Shown here: positions 11,704 to 22,589 of the stretch, piece after piece
How the letters are laid out: every line of letters begins with the position of its first letter
Numbering within the stretch: position 1 is the stretch's first letter
NCBI GenBank assembly: GCA_028023455.1
Contig: JAQFVV010006255.1
Location: forward strand, 2,170,001-2,234,000
Origin: Epiperipatus broadwayi
Lineage: Eukaryota > Onychophora > Udeonychophora > Euonychophora > Peripatidae
Length of the DNA stretch: 64,000 bases
Direction of reading: 5' to 3'
Translations under genes and position numbers: made by a program
The notes under the pieces: generated by a model
Told to the model about the DNA's origin: nothing
What the model saw: only the letters and a program-made list of their open reading frames with translations
The model's database searches: none

Positions 11704-14640
11704 ATGAAAATAAAAATTGCGGCAATCAATGTCAGGGGTTTGAACTCAACCTCAAAAATTAATAAGTTAAAACCTTGGATCAAGGATATACAACCACACT
11801 TGCTTGGTATACTTGAGACAAAAATTTATGCTGGATCACAAACTGACCCAGCCAAACATTTAAATACAGAAGGTTTCTGTGCATGCTCCAGAGACTCTTC
11901 CTCTCCCTCAGCTGGAACTGGACTCATAATTGCTAGAAATTGCCCATTCACAACATTCAAAATAATTCACATTGACATGAACTTATTAATTGCAATCTTC
12001 AACCAAAAAAGCATAACAATAAATCTGGTTTTTGTATATATGCCTTTACAGGATAAAAAAATAGATACCATAATTGCAAACATTAATTCAAGGTTAGCTA
12101 CAACTTCAAACCCAACCATCTTAATTGGAGATTTTAATTTAAAATATCAGGAATTTACCCAACGTTGGCTTCACAGAATAAACATACCACTAATGAGTGG
12201 CCAAGGTTTTTTGCCAGATAATGCCATCTCTTTCCACAATAATCACTTCTCTTCACTTATTGATCTGTGCTTTTATTCTCCAATGCTTCACCACCTTATT
12301 GAAATAAAACTAACTCCCTCAACTTTTTCCGATCACTCAGCTCAAATAGTCACAATTGACTGTGCCCAAATTCAAATATCACCCTTTCCACTTACAAGAA
12401 CAATAAGAGTTTTACTCCCAGAAACAACCCCTGAATTTCTGTTCTCTGAGACCTACATAATGCTAAACAAAATCAAAGATATGACTTTGAACCCGGTCCA
12501 GAAATATCTAGCATTTATGGGAATGTTGTCCCTTAACATTAACCATATAACAAAAAAACAACCTCCACCATCAAGACTTTTGTCTCTGGCAGATCAGTTA
12601 CACCAGAGAATAATCATGATTAACCCATCACACTGCACCCAGCAGTATATATTCAAGCTTACACATGCATACAATAAAGCATGTGAAGAACTCAAAAGCT
12701 ATCTGAAGATAAAGAAAAGCAAGGTATGCCTAACCAGGCCACACACTTGGACAAGAGATTATATAAGATGGGCGCTGGGGAACCAACCAGATGTAAAAGT
12801 GCCAATGGCACTATATACAAATAGTGGAACATATGCAGGACACAATATGATTATGCCAATTTTTGAATATTTTAAAGAAAAATTACAAGAAAGACAACCA
12901 TATAAAATACCACAGAATCTGTTTGGCCCACCAGAGACAAAAACCCCGTTCACAAAAGATCTCTTCACAACAAAACTAAATACTATTCGAAACACTTGCC
13001 ATCCAGGTAGTCCTGGAGTTCCATTGTTTGTATTAAAGCATCTAAGTAAATTCACAACAGAATATTTGTGTCAGTTAGCAAACCATCTAGCACAACAAAT
13101 TCAACCCATGGAGGGTGTCTATCCAATAGCCATAGTACCCTATAATAAAAAGAAAGCAATTATTCCACCTATTACAGACCTCAGACCAATATCTATGGGA
13201 CCTTTGCCAATCAAAATTCTGGAGAAAATTATTAAAGATGAAATTGAACCGTATATAATGCCACTTATCTCCGAAGCACAATATCCAAAGAAAAACTCTT
13301 CAACAACAGAAGCAGCTTTATTCTTCAAAGCAATTCTAGCAACAGTAAAACAGCGGAAAAAATACGGACCCGTTGTTGTGCAGCTTGACATAGAAGCTGC
13401 ATTTGACTCAGTCAATATATACACACTTCTAAAAATCCTAAAAGACACAGAAATTCCTAGAACACATCTATATATAATTGCTAACCTGCTTCTGAACAGA
13501 GAGATCCATATAACTTTAAATGGAAGAAACTCACCATCTTTCACACCCACCAAATCTATATCCCAAGGATCCCCTCTTAGTTCACTATTGTTTATATTTT
13601 ACATCAATCCCCTTATTAAAAGCATACAAAATGCATTTACTGGGATCGAGATACCAGACACAACACAGCACACTACTTGCATCGCCTATATGGATGATGT
13701 TACCATATTCCTAACATCAAAAAAACAAATACCGCAACTCCAAAAGATATTACAAGAATATTCACAAAAATATGAATTATCATTTAATCCAGCAAAAACC
13801 ACAGCCTGGTCTCTATTCACTGGTAAACCCTGTACATCAATTTACAAATCAAAACCAAACTCTTTCCTTGGGTTCCCATTTCATATGGGAATTACAGGAA
13901 TGAGATGTCATATCCAAAATAAACTTAAAGAAGAAGCCACAAAAATTATAAACTCCTTGTCCAAGGCATATCTTTCACTATATTCCAAAGTACAGTTAAT
14001 TAACCAGCTTATCACAACCAAAATAACTTACTATGTACCGGTTATTTCATTCTTAAAGGGGTTCATTTCAAAAATTAAAACCATATATAATAAACCACTT
14101 TGGGCCAGAAAAACAGTAGCAATTTCCACAAAAAAACTTAGCCAACCTCTAATAAAAAATGGACTTGGCTTGCACAACATCAATGTTTTTCATATACAGA
14201 AGTTAAGGAACTCAATAATCACAATACTTGTCAAATACCCCAAAATTAACCACTTGCTAGAAGTTACTCTAACAGATAGACCACCTCCAAAAGGTTCCTT
14301 TTTCACCAACATTATATACCAATGCAAAACCACAGACAAGATTCCAGAACAGTATTTGCATAAGCATTCATACTGGGATATTTATGGTTTAATAAACAGA
14401 GAAGCAGATACTAATATTATACAACCTATGCTAGGAATTAACAACAAGAGACTACTCAAGGAATATAAAAAATGGGCTCTAGAGCCCAAATACTTTGATT
14501 TTATCATGAAAATCAATCTCATTGCCTTGCCAACAACCCACTTTCTTTATCATAAAAGAATGTATATATCTATTGACCCTTCTGTGGACTCTGCCATCGA
14601 GCAGAAGAGACACTGGACCACTTTATTTATCAATGTGTAG
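11704..14640 (+). CDS. LINE ORF2: APE-type endonuclease + reverse transcriptase (C-terminus frameshifted)
   Basis: 978 codons as written. Residues 1-225 are an exonuclease-endonuclease-phosphatase domain: INVRGLN at the start, ETK around residue 39, GDFN at 142-145 and SDH at 209-211, the catalytic set for nicking target DNA. The reverse transcriptase core follows: LDIEAAFDSV with D562 (motif A), SQGSPLSSLLF from residue 620 (motif B) and AYMDDVTIF with catalytic D664 and D665 (motif C). All key residues are present. The protein would carry out target-primed reverse transcription. The frame breaks at about 14577-14584: the last residues before the TAG at 14638 are read in the wrong frame, and the expected C-terminal zinc motif lies one frame over. 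There is no RNase H domain. Confidence 0.9.
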   Translation: MKIKIAAINVRGLNSTSKINKLKPWIKDIQPHLLGILETKIYAGSQTDPAKHLNTEGFCACSRDSSSPSAGTGLIIARNCPFTTFKIIHIDMNLLIAIFNQKSITINLVFVYMPLQDKKIDTIIANINSRLATTSNPTILIGDFNLKYQEFTQRWLHRINIPLMSGQGFLPDNAISFHNNHFSSLIDLCFYSPMLHHLIEIKLTPSTFSDHSAQIVTIDCAQIQISPFPLTRTIRVLLPETTPEFLFSETYIMLNKIKDMTLNPVQKYLAFMGMLSLNINHITKKQPPPSRLLSLADQLHQRIIMINPSHCTQQYIFKLTHAYNKACEELKSYLKIKKSKVCLTRPHTWTRDYIRWALGNQPDVKVPMALYTNSGTYAGHNMIMPIFEYFKEKLQERQPYKIPQNLFGPPETKTPFTKDLFTTKLNTIRNTCHPGSPGVPLFVLKHLSKFTTEYLCQLANHLAQQIQPMEGVYPIAIVPYNKKKAIIPPITDLRPISMGPLPIKILEKIIKDEIEPYIMPLISEAQYPKKNSSTTEAALFFKAILATVKQRKKYGPVVVQLDIEAAFDSVNIYTLLKILKDTEIPRTHLYIIANLLLNREIHITLNGRNSPSFTPTKSISQGSPLSSLLFIFYINPLIKSIQNAFTGIEIPDTTQHTTCIAYMDDVTIFLTSKKQIPQLQKILQEYSQKYELSFNPAKTTAWSLFTGKPCTSIYKSKPNSFLGFPFHMGITGMRCHIQNKLKEEATKIINSLSKAYLSLYSKVQLINQLITTKITYYVPVISFLKGFISKIKTIYNKPLWARKTVAISTKKLSQPLIKNGLGLHNINVFHIQKLRNSIITILVKYPKINHLLEVTLTDRPPPKGSFFTNIIYQCKTTDKIPEQYLHKHSYWDIYGLINREADTNIIQPMLGINNKRLLKEYKKWALEPKYFDFIMKINLIALPTTHFLYHKRMYISIDPSVDSAIEQKRHWTTLFINV

Positions 14641-14936
14641 CACTTAACCTAACATGACAGATGATATGTAACACCTACAGAAAACCGGGTACAATCATTA
14701 ATCACATAATAGCTGCTTTTCAGGGAAGATCAATACCTAGCATTAGGGCAGCCACATTTGTTCTATATGTGTATTGGTGCACCCGATGTACTTTCTTAAT
14801 TGGCAATAACACCAGACGACACCCAGCTACATTTAGCAACAAACTGCTACACATTCAAAATAGAGATAAAATAATAACCAACCCCCACTTATATGCAGCA
14901 ACATGGTCATTGTTAAAACAACCATCAATGCTGTGA
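14583..14936 (+). pseudogene. displaced C-terminus of LINE ORF2 (CCHC domain), after a frameshift and a stop
   Basis: Starting at 14583 in a different frame from ORF2, the sequence reads CGLCHRAEETLDHFIYQC, a textbook C-x2-C-x8-H-x4-C zinc motif at the C-terminus of many LINE ORF2 proteins. The simplest cause is loss of one base in 'cccttctgt' (14577-14585). The same frame then meets a TGA at 14655-14657. Beyond it another 91 codons (14661-14936) stay open to a natural-looking end (SLLKQPSML). The intact ORF2 would have ended at 14936, giving about 1075 residues. The TGA could be a decayed CGA, a common mutation; that is inference. Confidence 0.85.
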
Positions 14937-15196
14937 ATGCTGCAAAGAAAAACTATCATACAACTAACATTCAAAGTGATATGCGGACAAAACTGAATAA
15001 GCTCCTCAAACTTTAGAACTCTGATTATTTTTGCTTGTTTAATTTTTATATTGTTATAGTCCATTAACCACAAAGTGTAACCACTAAATTCATTTATATG
15101 TGTTTACCCTAATATTATTCATTGTATGTTAAATTTCAAATTTTCTAGATGTAAACTTATGTAAACCATTGAGATCAATAAAGCCTTTATTGAAAC
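14937..15196 (+). other. LINE 3'UTR
   Basis: A non-coding stretch lies between the end of the ORF2 frame and the simple-repeat tail. It ends TCAATAAAGCCTTTATTGAAA, which holds an AATAAA and a small inverted repeat (CAATAAAG/CTTTATTG) directly before the tail. Such a stem may help the RT recognise its template; inference. Confidence 0.6.

Positions 15197-15260
<64 letters not shown>
15197..15260 (+). repeat. (ATA)n tail of the LINE
   Basis: About 21 perfect ATA/TAA units follow the 3'UTR. LINEs of several clades end in short tandem repeats instead of poly(A). Confidence 0.93.
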
Positions 15261-15262
<2 letters not shown>

Positions 15263-17089
15263 GTCTTTTTTTAGCTGGAACATAAGAGTTCATTTATACA
15301 GACTGTAAATAACACATCTTGGTTATGTGCGAAAATGATGATGATACTTGTATAACAATAGATATTAGTAAACACATAATTTCCTGCAGGATAAATAACA
15401 TGCAATTGGATACAATTAAAGAGCATTTCAAAAGTTCCTAGCAATAGCTAATTGAAACTGCTGGCATATCACACACAAGGTATATGATACTGGCAAATAA
15501 ATTATTTATTACTGCATATTTTTAGTAATAATTTACTATTTAATTCATCACACTTATTGCGACAATTGTGCTAAATTATCAAAGGCATCCATCAGACACA
15601 TAACTAATTAATTCACAATATCCACTTAAGACTACATAAGTTTATTGATAATATATTTTAATAAAAAATCAAATGTAAATGAGAACAATAAAATGGAAAT
15701 ATCCACATCTAGTTTTCATGCTCTTTCACTCATTCAGTTATAAGCACATTTAGATATAAGGGTCACACATTCCATTCCTTAATTCTAGAGATGTGAATGG
15801 TTAGGTATATTTCTTGTCAATAATAGTAATAAAGCATGTTATAATAAGTTATTCACACACATCCTTTTATTTAAAATTTACTCCTTTATAGCTAGTAGAA
15901 ATTATTAATACAGAATTTTTGAAATGTTTTATAAAAAAGTTCAGCATAAAATTTCCAGAATAATAGCAAAATTCACAAATTCCAATTGTTTCAAAAAATC
16001 ATTTTGTTTTTTTAAAAAAATAATTAAATTGAACCAATAATAAAATCTACATTTCTAAAATAATAAAAAAAAATTATTTTAGCAAATAAAATAATTGATA
16101 TTGTATTTGTTTATTGGACAATTCACTGATCCATTGATCTATCAATTCATTTAAAATGTGTTTAAACTGGTTATCCAAACTATTGATTAGGAAATTAAAT
16201 ATTTTACTGTAAAACATGATATTCGGTAATTCAATGAAGTACATGAATGAAAAATGAAGTTGAAAGATGGCAGAGACATACATGCACACATATGCGGCAC
16301 TACAGCTACTAAACCAATCTGACTTAAATAAAAGGGTCTATGACTATGAACCAAATATATTACACTAATTACACTGGATTGAAGTATCAAAAGCAAATAA
16401 ACCAGAAAATCACCAAAACAAATACCAACCACTGTCTTACAGACAAGTAAGACAAATTTGGATCACTTTAAACTATACACCAACAATTTCTGTGACAAGC
16501 CACCCTCCTTTCTGTCATTAAATACTCACTAAAGAAAAATATTAAATATCTCATTACTTTCAAATAATACCTGCAAGTGCTTTTTAAACAGCTTTAGATT
16601 ATTAACGGAAAAAAAAATTTAAAATTTCAGGTTATTTCATTTTTTTTAGTTAGATGCAACCAGCTATTTAATCACAGTTGGTTTCTGATGCCTATCCAGA
16701 AGGTCACAATATATACACAGTATACACATGCCTGCAGAAAGGAGTTTGCTATTAACTGAAAGGAGACTCTTTGATTCCTCTTGAAGGCCTTAAAGAAACC
16801 GAGTAGGCCAAATTTCTAATGTCCACTCCATACGTTCTTGAAGTTGCAGCTGTAATTACTATGTGATTATTTATACAGTATATGAATATGGATGGGCTGC
16901 TCTCCAACATGCCTTAGGCAGCATGGTGAGTTTATTGACTTTTTTACCTTTGAATTTAAGATCAAGAAACCCCATGGTCTTTCTTTTCAGTTGCCTGATA
17001 AGGCAAAATTAATTTATGTGTAAGTGACAAATATTTTTCTGATAGATATATACAATCATAACAGACAAAAATAAATCATAGCCCTTATT
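15261..17089. other. AT-rich DNA, no gene recognised
   Basis: No splice-bounded exon, RNA gene or clear repeat. The last ~350 bp (about 16730-17089) are less AT-rich and may already belong to the 5'UTR of the RTE element that follows. Confidence 0.4.
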
Positions 17090-19955
17090 TCTAGGAGGCT
17101 GTAAAGTCACCAACCAAGGCAGCGGTTGCTGGCCGAAGAAGGAGAATGTTAAGAATCCCCTGATTATGGACCCAGGCTGCCATTTGATAATGACTTTTTA
17201 TTAAGTACTTACAACTGCAGATCACTTTCAAGTAAAGGAAGATTGCAAGAATTAGAAGAAGAACTGTCATATTAAATGGGACATTATTGGACTTTGTGAA
17301 GTTAGAAGAAAAGTTGAAGAGACAATTGATTTAAAAAGTGGACATAGTACTCTACTATAAAGTCACAAATACTGGAATTACAAGTGGAGTAGGATTCATT
17401 ATAAATAAAAAATGGAAGAACAACATTGTGGAGATTGATGGTGTACCAGATAGAGTGACAAGATTACTTATACAACTTAATAGCAGATATCAAATGCAGG
17501 TAATGAGGTTTATACCACAACAATTTCTCATAGTGATGAAATAGTAGAAGATTTTTATATGAATGTACAAAAGGCTTTTAATAAGAGTAAATAACCTTTT
17601 TAAATTGTTATGGGAGACTTTAATGCTAGAATTGGTAAATAAGTGAAAGATGAAAGTGTTGTAAGTAATTTTGGTTATGGTAATATAAATGAGAGCAGAA
17701 AAATAAAAACTTTATATTACAAACTTTTTTTTTGAGAAAAGTATTGAAAAAAATGGACATAGATGCATCCAAACAAAGGCACAGCAGAATTGGATTATAT
17801 TTTGACTAACAGAAAATACATATTTCAAGATTGTAATGTTCTTAATAAATTTAACACAGGAAGGGTCATCAAGTAGTAAGATGTAAAATATGTGTTAATG
17901 CAAAACTAGAGAGATAAAAATTACTAAGAAAAACAATATTTATAGTTGATATTCCTAATCTTCAGAAACATTTTAATGAATTTAAATTAGAACTTACAAA
18001 TTAGTTTCAAGTATTAGTAGATTTTGAACTTGATTCTGATTCGAATGAAATTAATAAGAAAATAACTGATACACTTTTAAGAACTGCAACAAAGATAGCT
18101 GGTAGGAAAAAGCAGCAATTGACCAATAAAATTTTTACTGAGACTAGAGAATTTATGAAGAAAAGAAGGAATATGAAGATATACAAAAATGATGCATTAA
18201 AAAGGATTGAATGTCTCGAATTTTGTAAAATGGTGCGGAAAAGAATTGAAAATGATATAAGAAAGTATAATTGTGAACTAGCAAGGAAAGCTGTAGAAGA
18301 GAATAAAAGTCTCAAGAGTATAAAAGAACATTTTGGTATTGGTAGGAAATTTGTATTTGCAATAAGAAAAAAAGATCCAATTATTATTAAAAAGAGAGAT
18401 GACATCATGAAATGGGTAGAAGTCTTCTAACTAGAATTATATAGTAATAATGAACAAGAATCTCCTATCTATTATATCTTCCGAATTGCCCAGAATTTTA
18501 AATGAAGAAATAGAATTTTTTTTAGCAAAGTTATATACCAAATGTCTAAATGATAAAGAGGTACCAAATGAGTGGAGAAATGCAGTATTAATATTTTTAA
18601 AAGGTGATAAAGAAGTCATTAGAAATTACAGACCTATCTGCTTTTTATCAGTTTTATACAAAATTTTTACCAACATAATAGAGAATATTGGAAATAGGTG
18701 ATAAAGAAGTCATTAGAAATTACAGACCTATCTGCTTTTTATCAGTTTTATACAAAATTTTTACCAACATAATAGAGAATATTGGATTTCCACCAACCAA
18801 GAGAACAAGCTGGATTTAAAAAATCGTTTTTGTACAGTAGATCATATCCAAGTATTGAGAAAAGTTACAGAAAGGACAAATGAATATGAGTTGCTATTTT
18901 GCTTTGGATTTGTATATTATGAAAAAGCATTTGATTCTATAAACATTTTTTCAGTGATTAAAGCATTGGATCATCAAGATATAGATCCTGTATATTGTCA
19001 TATTTTAAAGAATATTTATAAAAATGCAACAGCAGCAATTAGATTACATAATGATACTAGGAAAGTCAAAAGTCAGAGTGACTCCATATTTCCAAAATTT
19101 TTTACAGCAGTGCTGCAATAAGTATTTTGTGGATTAAAATGGGAAGCTAAAGGAATAAAAGTAAATAGAGATTATTTAAGTCATTTAGATTTTTGCAGAT
19201 GATGTCGTTGTTTTGGCAAATAATGCAGAGCTGCAGGAAATGTTACAGGAGTTATCAGAGGAAAATAGGACTAAAGATAAATGTTAAAAATACTTAAGTA
19301 ATGTTCAATGGGTTTTCTCAAAATATGAAAATAAAGATTGATTATGATGAGTTAGAAGAAGTTAACAGCTACAAATATCTTGATCAGATTTCTAATACAG
19401 ATGGAAACATAATGGATGAAATTAATCATAGAATTAAACTTTGTTGGAATGCTTTTGGTAGAAATAACTTGATACTAAAAGGAAATATGCTTATGTGTTT
19501 GAAAAGGAAGGTTTTTAATAAATGTGTTTTACCAGTTCTTATGTATGGATCTGAGATTTGGGCACTTAATAGAATAGCAATACAGAGACTTCAGACCACT
19601 CAAAGAAATATGGAGAGGTGCTCATTAGAGTAACAGGAAGAGATCGAAAATGCAAAATATGGATAAGAGAACAAACAAGTGTTATTGACCTCATTGAAAA
19701 AATTAAAAGACCAAATTGGAGTTGGGCTGGACTTATTGCTAGAAGAGATGATAGTAGATGGACAATTGAAATTTTAAAATAGATTCCAAGAGATTGTAAA
19801 AGACCGAGAAAGAGACTACATGTGGGATGGGTGGATGAAATAAAGTGTACAAGGGTGATGTGAAGAAAAGAAGCTAAAGATCGGAGAAAATGGATTGAAT
19901 TTCATTCTGCAGTGGATTGATAATAGTTGTTGTTGTTGATGATGACGATACACAC
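17090..19955 (+). pseudogene. nearly full-length decayed RTE-type LINE
   Basis: Plus-strand blocks in the order expected for RTE: LSSKGRLQELEEELSYIKWD then IIGLCEVRRKVEE (about 17220-17320, endonuclease start); GVGFIINKKWKNNIVEIDG (about 17379-17435); IVMGDFNARIGK (about 17605-17641, catalytic endonuclease motif); a linker piece open for 103 codons (18119-18430); NEWRNAVLIFLKGDKEVIRN and YRPICFLSVLYKIF (18570-18670, RT start); YEKAFDSIN (motif A, about 18918-18944); FADDVVVLANN (about 19193-19224, catalytic, intact but in another frame); YGSEIWALNR (about 19540); and the C-terminal SWAGLIARRDD...PRKRLHVGWVDEI block to about 19910. It ends in GTTGTTGTTGATGATGACGA, a typical RTE tail. Stops and frameshifts are scattered throughout. 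Confidence 0.88.
18602..18786 (+). repeat. exact 94-bp tandem duplication inside the RTE RT
   Basis: 18602-18692 and 18696-18786 are identical over 91 bases (period 94). The duplicated segment encodes the GDKEVIRNYRPICFLSVLYK region. It is perfect in an otherwise decayed element, so it is either recent or an assembly artefact. Confidence 0.93.
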
Positions 19956-20084
19956 ATATAAAACACCTGGGGAAATATATATGTGTATGTGCATATACGT
20001 AATATAATTTCTTTTTTATACTAAAATTATATAACTAGTAGAAATATATATATATTTGAAATAAAGGCATTCTTCATATACCTA

Positions 20085-20745
20085 GAGCTTAATTGTAAAT
20101 GTAGGGGATTTGAATTCAGACTTTCATGCACCTCTCAATTATCCACACTATCTCATACCACTGATACACATGACCACACACATGTAAAAAAGATAAATAA
20201 TCACCAATATAGTATTTTGTGCTGAACCAGCACTCATCAGTTGGCCCAGATTATCATCTCCCACACACATAACCAGTGCTCTGTTTATATTAAGATCGCA
20301 AATCGTCATACTTTAATAGATAGGCTTCAATCTATTCCAACCTCCGACTCTTCAGCCATCCAAATTGAAAATCTGATGGTGGAAAGCCCAAATCCCATGC
20401 TGATGCCAATATTATTGTCACACTCATGTTGTTATTTGGGCTTTTCATCATCACATTTTTAATGGTATGGATGGCTGAAGAATTGGAGGTTGGAGTAGAT
20501 TCAAGCGTGTCCATTAAAGTATGAAGATTTGCTACCTTAATATAAACTGAACAGTGATTATGTATGTGTGTGAGAGATGATAATCTGGACCAACTAATGA
20601 ATGCTGGTTCAGCATGAAATATGTATATTGGTGATTATTTATCTTTTCTACAGTGTGGTCATGCGGATCTATGGTTTTAGATATTGTGGATAGTTGAAAA
20701 TGCTTGAAAGTCTGAATTCAATTCCCCTATATTTACTAGTAGAAA
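20085..20745. mobile_element. large foldback element (~660 bp, arms ~300 bp)
   Basis: The left arm (about 20085-20375) and the right arm (about 20465-20745) are imperfect inverted copies. Both carry, in complementary form, GTGATTATTTATCTTTT, GATGATAATCTGGACCAACT, GGATGGCTGAAGA and GTCTGAATTCAATTCCCC. The outer ends contain a tRNA B-box-like string (GAATTCAATTCCCC, or its complement), with a weak A-box candidate 30-40 bp inside it. Two stretches of 73 and 60 codons occur but are arms of the palindrome, not genes. A half copy lies at 61495-61870. Confidence 0.82.
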
Positions 20746-20904
20746 TATGTAGATTAAAAAAAAAAATCAATGAAAATAATAAACTATAAAGTTGAATTTT
20801 GAAAACAACATAATAAATGCTATAATTAACAATTTATTTATATAAAGTGTAAAAAAATGTACTAATGGCTTTTGGGGCTATATTCTTTATAAAATGACAG
20901 CTGC

Positions 20905-20965
20905 TTTACAAACAGTTGTCACGGGTTAACGGGTTCGCTTCCCGGCTGATGCTATGACACATGAG
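20905..20965 (+). other. tRNA T-arm/B-box-like remnant
   Basis: CGGGTTCGCTTCCCG (about 20929-20943) forms a 4-bp stem with a 7-nt loop and matches the Pol III B box except for one position. No convincing A box or acceptor stem is seen, so it is at most a SINE or tRNA relic. Confidence 0.3.
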
Positions 20966-21200
20966 AAAAAAAAAAATGATTTAGACAAAAGTTTGTTTGT
21001 TTCATAAGGTTATGGTTATTAAATTAAAAAATGCTATTAGGAAATTTATATTTTTGTTTAAATTATCAATATTGATATTACTAATAGTTTTAGTAGTTTT
21101 GGCAATTGATAAATTTTTTTTGTAAATGTTTTCATTTTAATTTTTTTTATAAATAAAATTTATAGTAATTTTGAAATTGTTTAATTTTTAAATTTTTTAG

Positions 21201-21363
21201 AATAATGGTGCACAGATAGTTGATCAACCACAACAGCCTCAACATATACCAGCAGCAAATCAAAATGCTGAAAATAATGGACCACTGGCAGTGATTGGAG
21301 GAGCTCCTCAAGAAGCAGAAGATATAGGAGAAATAGCAGGAAATGTGAACAATGCTGCTCAAG
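21201..21363 (+). CDS. MARCHF6: MARCHF6 (Doa10/TEB4) E3 ubiquitin ligase, exon encoding the cytosolic linker
   Basis: This exon is bounded by a T-rich ...TTTTTTAG acceptor and a GTATTAAG donor, and is 163 bp long (54 codons plus one base). It reads NNGAQIVDQPQQPQ, then an Asn/Gln/Ala/Glu-rich linker ending NVNNAAQ. In animal MARCHF6 the same low-complexity acidic/Asn-rich linker, including an NNGAQ-like string, sits between the N-terminal RING plus first membrane segments and the conserved WDRAAEELTWER block. That block follows in the next exon in the correct phase. MARCHF6 is a multi-spanning ER ligase acting in protein quality control and sterol-pathway turnover. The linker itself is weakly conserved; the identification rests mainly on the three following exons. 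RING exons were not found upstream in the window. Confidence 0.8.
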
Positions 21364-21796
21364 GTATTAAGTATGCTATAATGTTTTTATATATGTTGCT
21401 CAAATGTAAATTATCTTTTTTTTATTAATAATCGAAAAAGAATTGTAACGTTTATATATATTTTACTGTGGCCTTTACAGAAAGGTTTTTGTATTTATAT
21501 CTTTTTCCTATTATTTTATAAAAGTTAAATATAACATTGAACATCAAAAACAGTTAAATTTTATGAAAAAGTGAATTAAAAGAATCTGTCACATTAAAAT
21601 AAATCTTTTGTTTGAACGCTATTAAACTATTCAGTAATCGATTTGTTGAAAGATAATTCATTATAGAAAATATTTTTTCTTTATGCTTGATTACTAAATA
21701 AATTAAATATTTACTTTTAAAAAATATTTTTTATGAGAACAATTTATAATTTTAAAAATTCTACAATTACATTTGAACTGTTGAAATATTTTTTAG

Positions 21797-21858
21797 ATGA
21801 TATTAATTGGAATCCTATTGAATGGGATAGAGCTGCTGATGAATTAACATGGGAAAGG
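21797..21858 (+). CDS. MARCHF6: MARCHF6 exon, WDRAAEELTWER block
   Basis: The exon is 62 bp with a TTTTTTAG acceptor and a GTTAGT donor. Joined in phase to the previous exon's last G, it reads DD then INWNPIEWDRAADELTWER. This is the hallmark sequence of animal MARCHF6, where the family has WNALEWDRAAEELTWER. The preceding intron is 433 bp. The exon ends on a codon boundary. The motif is so characteristic that no other family is a serious alternative. Confidence 0.92.
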
Positions 21859-21939
21859 GTTAGTATTAAATATATATAGTTTTTAAAATTTAAATTATTT
21901 GTAATGTTGTTTATTTTTATTATGTGTTATTAATTTCAG

Positions 21940-21972
21940 TTGCTGGGATTAGATGGCTCACTGGTGTTTATG
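21940..21972 (+). CDS. MARCHF6: MARCHF6 33-bp micro-exon (LLGLDGSLVFM)
   Basis: The exon has a TTAATTTCAG acceptor and a GTAAGT donor (a perfect consensus). It encodes exactly eleven residues, LLGLDGSLVFM, which directly continue the WDRAAEELTWER block and match the conserved MLGLDGSLVFL of the family. It is in phase 0 at both ends, so skipping it would keep the frame. The upstream intron is only 81 bp; the downstream one is 8008 bp and full of repeats. Confidence 0.92.
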
Positions 21973-22051
21973 GTAAGTTAAATATTTTATTCATTTAATG
22001 CACATTATGTAATATTTGTTGTATAACTTTTTTTGATTGTAATATAATGTG

Positions 22052-22418
22052 TATATAGAGAAGGGAATAAACCTTCAGCTATGTCTTTTTTACGAATTTG
22101 TATGCACTCACTTGTATGCAACAGTTTTAAAAGCATAAGTAGTGTAGAGCCAATAAACATCACATGATCACCATTTCTTATGCTTGCTTTTCACTGTTAT
22201 TAAAACAGGCAAAATTCATTATACGTATTGCCACACACTGCAAACTTTCTGGCATCCAATGATTATTCTAGCTTGCAATGTGTGGCAGTATGTATAGTGA
22301 GTTTTGCCTGTTTTAACATAAGTAGTTCACTTATATTTTTTAAACTGATGCCTACAGGTAAGTGCAAGTAAATTCATGAAAAGCACATGACCAAAGATTT
22401 ATTCCCTTCTCTATATTA
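22052..22418. mobile_element. foldback (palindromic) element in MARCHF6 intron
   Basis: The left end TATAGAGAAGGGAATAAA (22055 on) is mirrored by TTTATTCCCTTCTCTATA (about 22398-22415). The palindrome continues inward to AAAACAGGCAAAATTCATTA / its complement around 22203-22315, leaving a loop of about 30 nt near 22244-22273. There is no coding capacity, consistent with a hairpin MITE. Confidence 0.85.
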
Positions 22419-22589
22419 CATACATAGTCAAGCATTATATAAACAGATTATTTATTACAGTAACATTTAAAAATTAATATTTATTTCTAATTTCAGAAAG
22501 TTAAAAATGAGATTCTGTCTCTCTTCTGCTATAGAATGAAAAACTTGGTACAATTTGTTTGTCAAGTTATATATCAGGCAGACAATAGA

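Larger units (their letters stand above)
9937..15260 (+). mobile_element. two-ORF LINE (L1/Tx1-like group), nearly complete
   Basis: The element consists of a 5' region with a 40-bp tandem repeat, ORF1 (10152-11675), a 28-bp spacer, ORF2 (11704-14640 plus a shifted tail to 14936), a ~260-bp 3'UTR and an (ATA)n tail. An APE-type endonuclease at the N-terminus of ORF2, a CCHC gag-like ORF1 and the AYMDDVTIF form of the RT active site together favour the L1/Tx1 superfamily. I cannot prove the clade without a tree. The 5' boundary is approximate, and no clear target-site duplication is visible because both flanks are simple repeats. ORF1 is open throughout and ORF2 has only one frameshift and one stop near its end, so the copy is young. 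Confidence 0.85.

Noticed and set aside
11373-13553. Minus-strand ORFs of 98-137 codons
   Set aside because: Shadows of LINE ORF1 and ORF2; no domain and no independent context.
20241-20514. ORFs of 60-73 codons on both strands
   Set aside because: They lie in the arms of the foldback element and mirror each other.
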